A DNA stretch of 6,785 bases. Source: Phycisphaerae bacterium. GTDB lineage: Bacteria; Planctomycetota; Phycisphaerae; Sedimentisphaerales; Anaerohalosphaeraceae. A program made the translations under genes and the position numbers. Location of the stretch: the NCBI GenBank assembly GCA_021736615.1, contig JAIPFN010000039.1:1-6785 (forward strand). Direction: 5' to 3'. The notes under the pieces are model-generated. The model had not been told where the DNA came from and did no database searches. It saw only the letters and a list, made by a program, of their open reading frames with translations. Below are positions 6,306 to 6,785 of the stretch, piece by piece. Each line of letters begins with the position of its first letter. Within the stretch, counting starts at the first letter, position 1.

Positions 6306-6785
6306 TTAATCTTCTATTTCGGCTATGTGTTTTTCTATTGCTGCGAGCTGGTCCTGAAACTCTTTTAGTTTTGCTTTGGCTTGTTCTACTACTTCGGGTT
6401 TTGCGCGGCTTATGAAGTTTTCGTTGTTTAGTTTGCTCTCTGTGCCGAGGAGACCTTTAACGATCTGCTCTTTTTGTTTTTCCAGGCGGTTGCGTTCGGC
6501 ATCGGGATCGATTACGTCGTGTACGAATATTTGTATTTCGTCTACTATCGCAGAGGCGGCTTTGGATGGTTTTTCCATTTCTTTGGCTGCGGTAAATTCT
6601 TCGAGACCGGCGAGGCGGCATAGAAGATCGCTGTTGGTGTTTAGTATTTCGGAAATCGCAGCCGGTGCTTTTGCCGAGGCTTTCAGGCGGACCTTTGGCG
6701 GGATGTTGTACTGGCTTCTTACTTCGCGTATCGATTTGATGGCGTTCTGGATTACTGTGATGTCGGACTCGGTTTTTTCGCAGAT
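6306..6785 (-). CDS. valS: Valyl-tRNA synthetase, C-terminal 159 residues (5' part beyond window)
   Basis: This is the 3' end of a gene entering from the right edge; the frame is open for 159 codons and ends in TAA. Valyl-tRNA synthetase charges tRNA-Val in the cytoplasm. The visible part starts inside the anticodon-binding domain, with ITVIQNAIKSIREVRSQYNIPPKVRLK near its beginning (partial residues 8-34), the typical class Ia Val/Ile 'IR..R....IPP' segment. After a short alpha/beta region comes DPDAERNRLEKQ (from partial residue 93), then a charged C-terminal coiled coil with KLNNENFISRAKPEVVEQAKAKL, matching the ValRS tRNA-binding arm ('KLsNe.F...AP..Vve..r.kl'). IleRS lacks this arm, which supports ValRS. 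An internal Met at 6578 is not the start, since coding similarity continues upstream of it. It precedes the BFN gene on the same strand. Catalytic motifs lie outside the window. Confidence 0.9.
   Translation of the reverse strand: MCEKTESDITVIQNAIKSIREVRSQYNIPPKVRLKASAKAPAAISEILNTNSDLLCRLAGLEEFTAAKEMEKPSKAASAIVDEIQIFVHDVIDPDAERNRLEKQKEQIVKGLLGTESKLNNENFISRAKPEVVEQAKAKLKEFQDQLAAIEKHIAEIED

Noticed and set aside
6306..6578. Separate small 90-residue coiled-coil gene starting at 6578
   Set aside because: The frame stays open to the right edge and the upstream part matches the ValRS anticodon-binding domain, so the Met is internal to valS.

Overview
The window looks like part of a planctomycete chromosome, most likely class Phycisphaerae (Sedimentisphaerales-like). 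The pointers are an H-X9-DG pseudopilin, a Tat-exported Gfo/Idh/MocA protein, a PDZ protein resembling DUF6288 and a GH95 enzyme close together in DNA of moderate GC with AT-rich gaps. Lentisphaerota and Kiritimatiellota carry similar gene sets, so the phylum is an inference. All six genes lie on the minus strand, and I found no plus-strand gene, RNA gene, CRISPR array or mobile element.

In the direction of transcription (right to left), the first two genes are housekeeping. They are the 3' end of valS (valyl-tRNA synthetase, cut by the window edge) and a small bifunctional-nuclease-domain (DUF151) protein. An 82-nt gap with a compact GC-rich hairpin separates them. Next, only 29 nt on, comes a type II-secretion-like pseudopilin with a C-terminal H-X9-DG motif. 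It is followed 44 nt later by a Tat-signal Gfo/Idh/MocA oxidoreductase whose usual EKP motif reads AVP. After a 133-nt AT-rich gap comes a secreted GH95 alpha-L-fucosidase/alpha-L-galactosidase with its own strong Shine-Dalgarno. After another 95 nt comes the 5' part of an exported PDZ protein resembling DUF6288, which runs off the left edge.

Together the four left-hand genes look like a small glycan-utilisation locus. The GH95 enzyme would release terminal L-fucose or L-galactose outside the cytoplasm. The Gfo/Idh protein could act on a sugar or glycoside by NAD-dependent chemistry. The pseudopilin and PDZ protein are surface or envelope partners of unknown function. The gaps of 95-133 nt allow separate promoters, so a single operon is not shown. 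No sulfatase, transporter or regulator gene lies in the window.

The points most worth a second look are the Thr in the GH95 active-site motif that may favour L-galactose, the lost EKP lysine in the oxidoreductase, the partial PDZ protein, and a cluster of CATGTA palindromes around the start of the GH95 gene.
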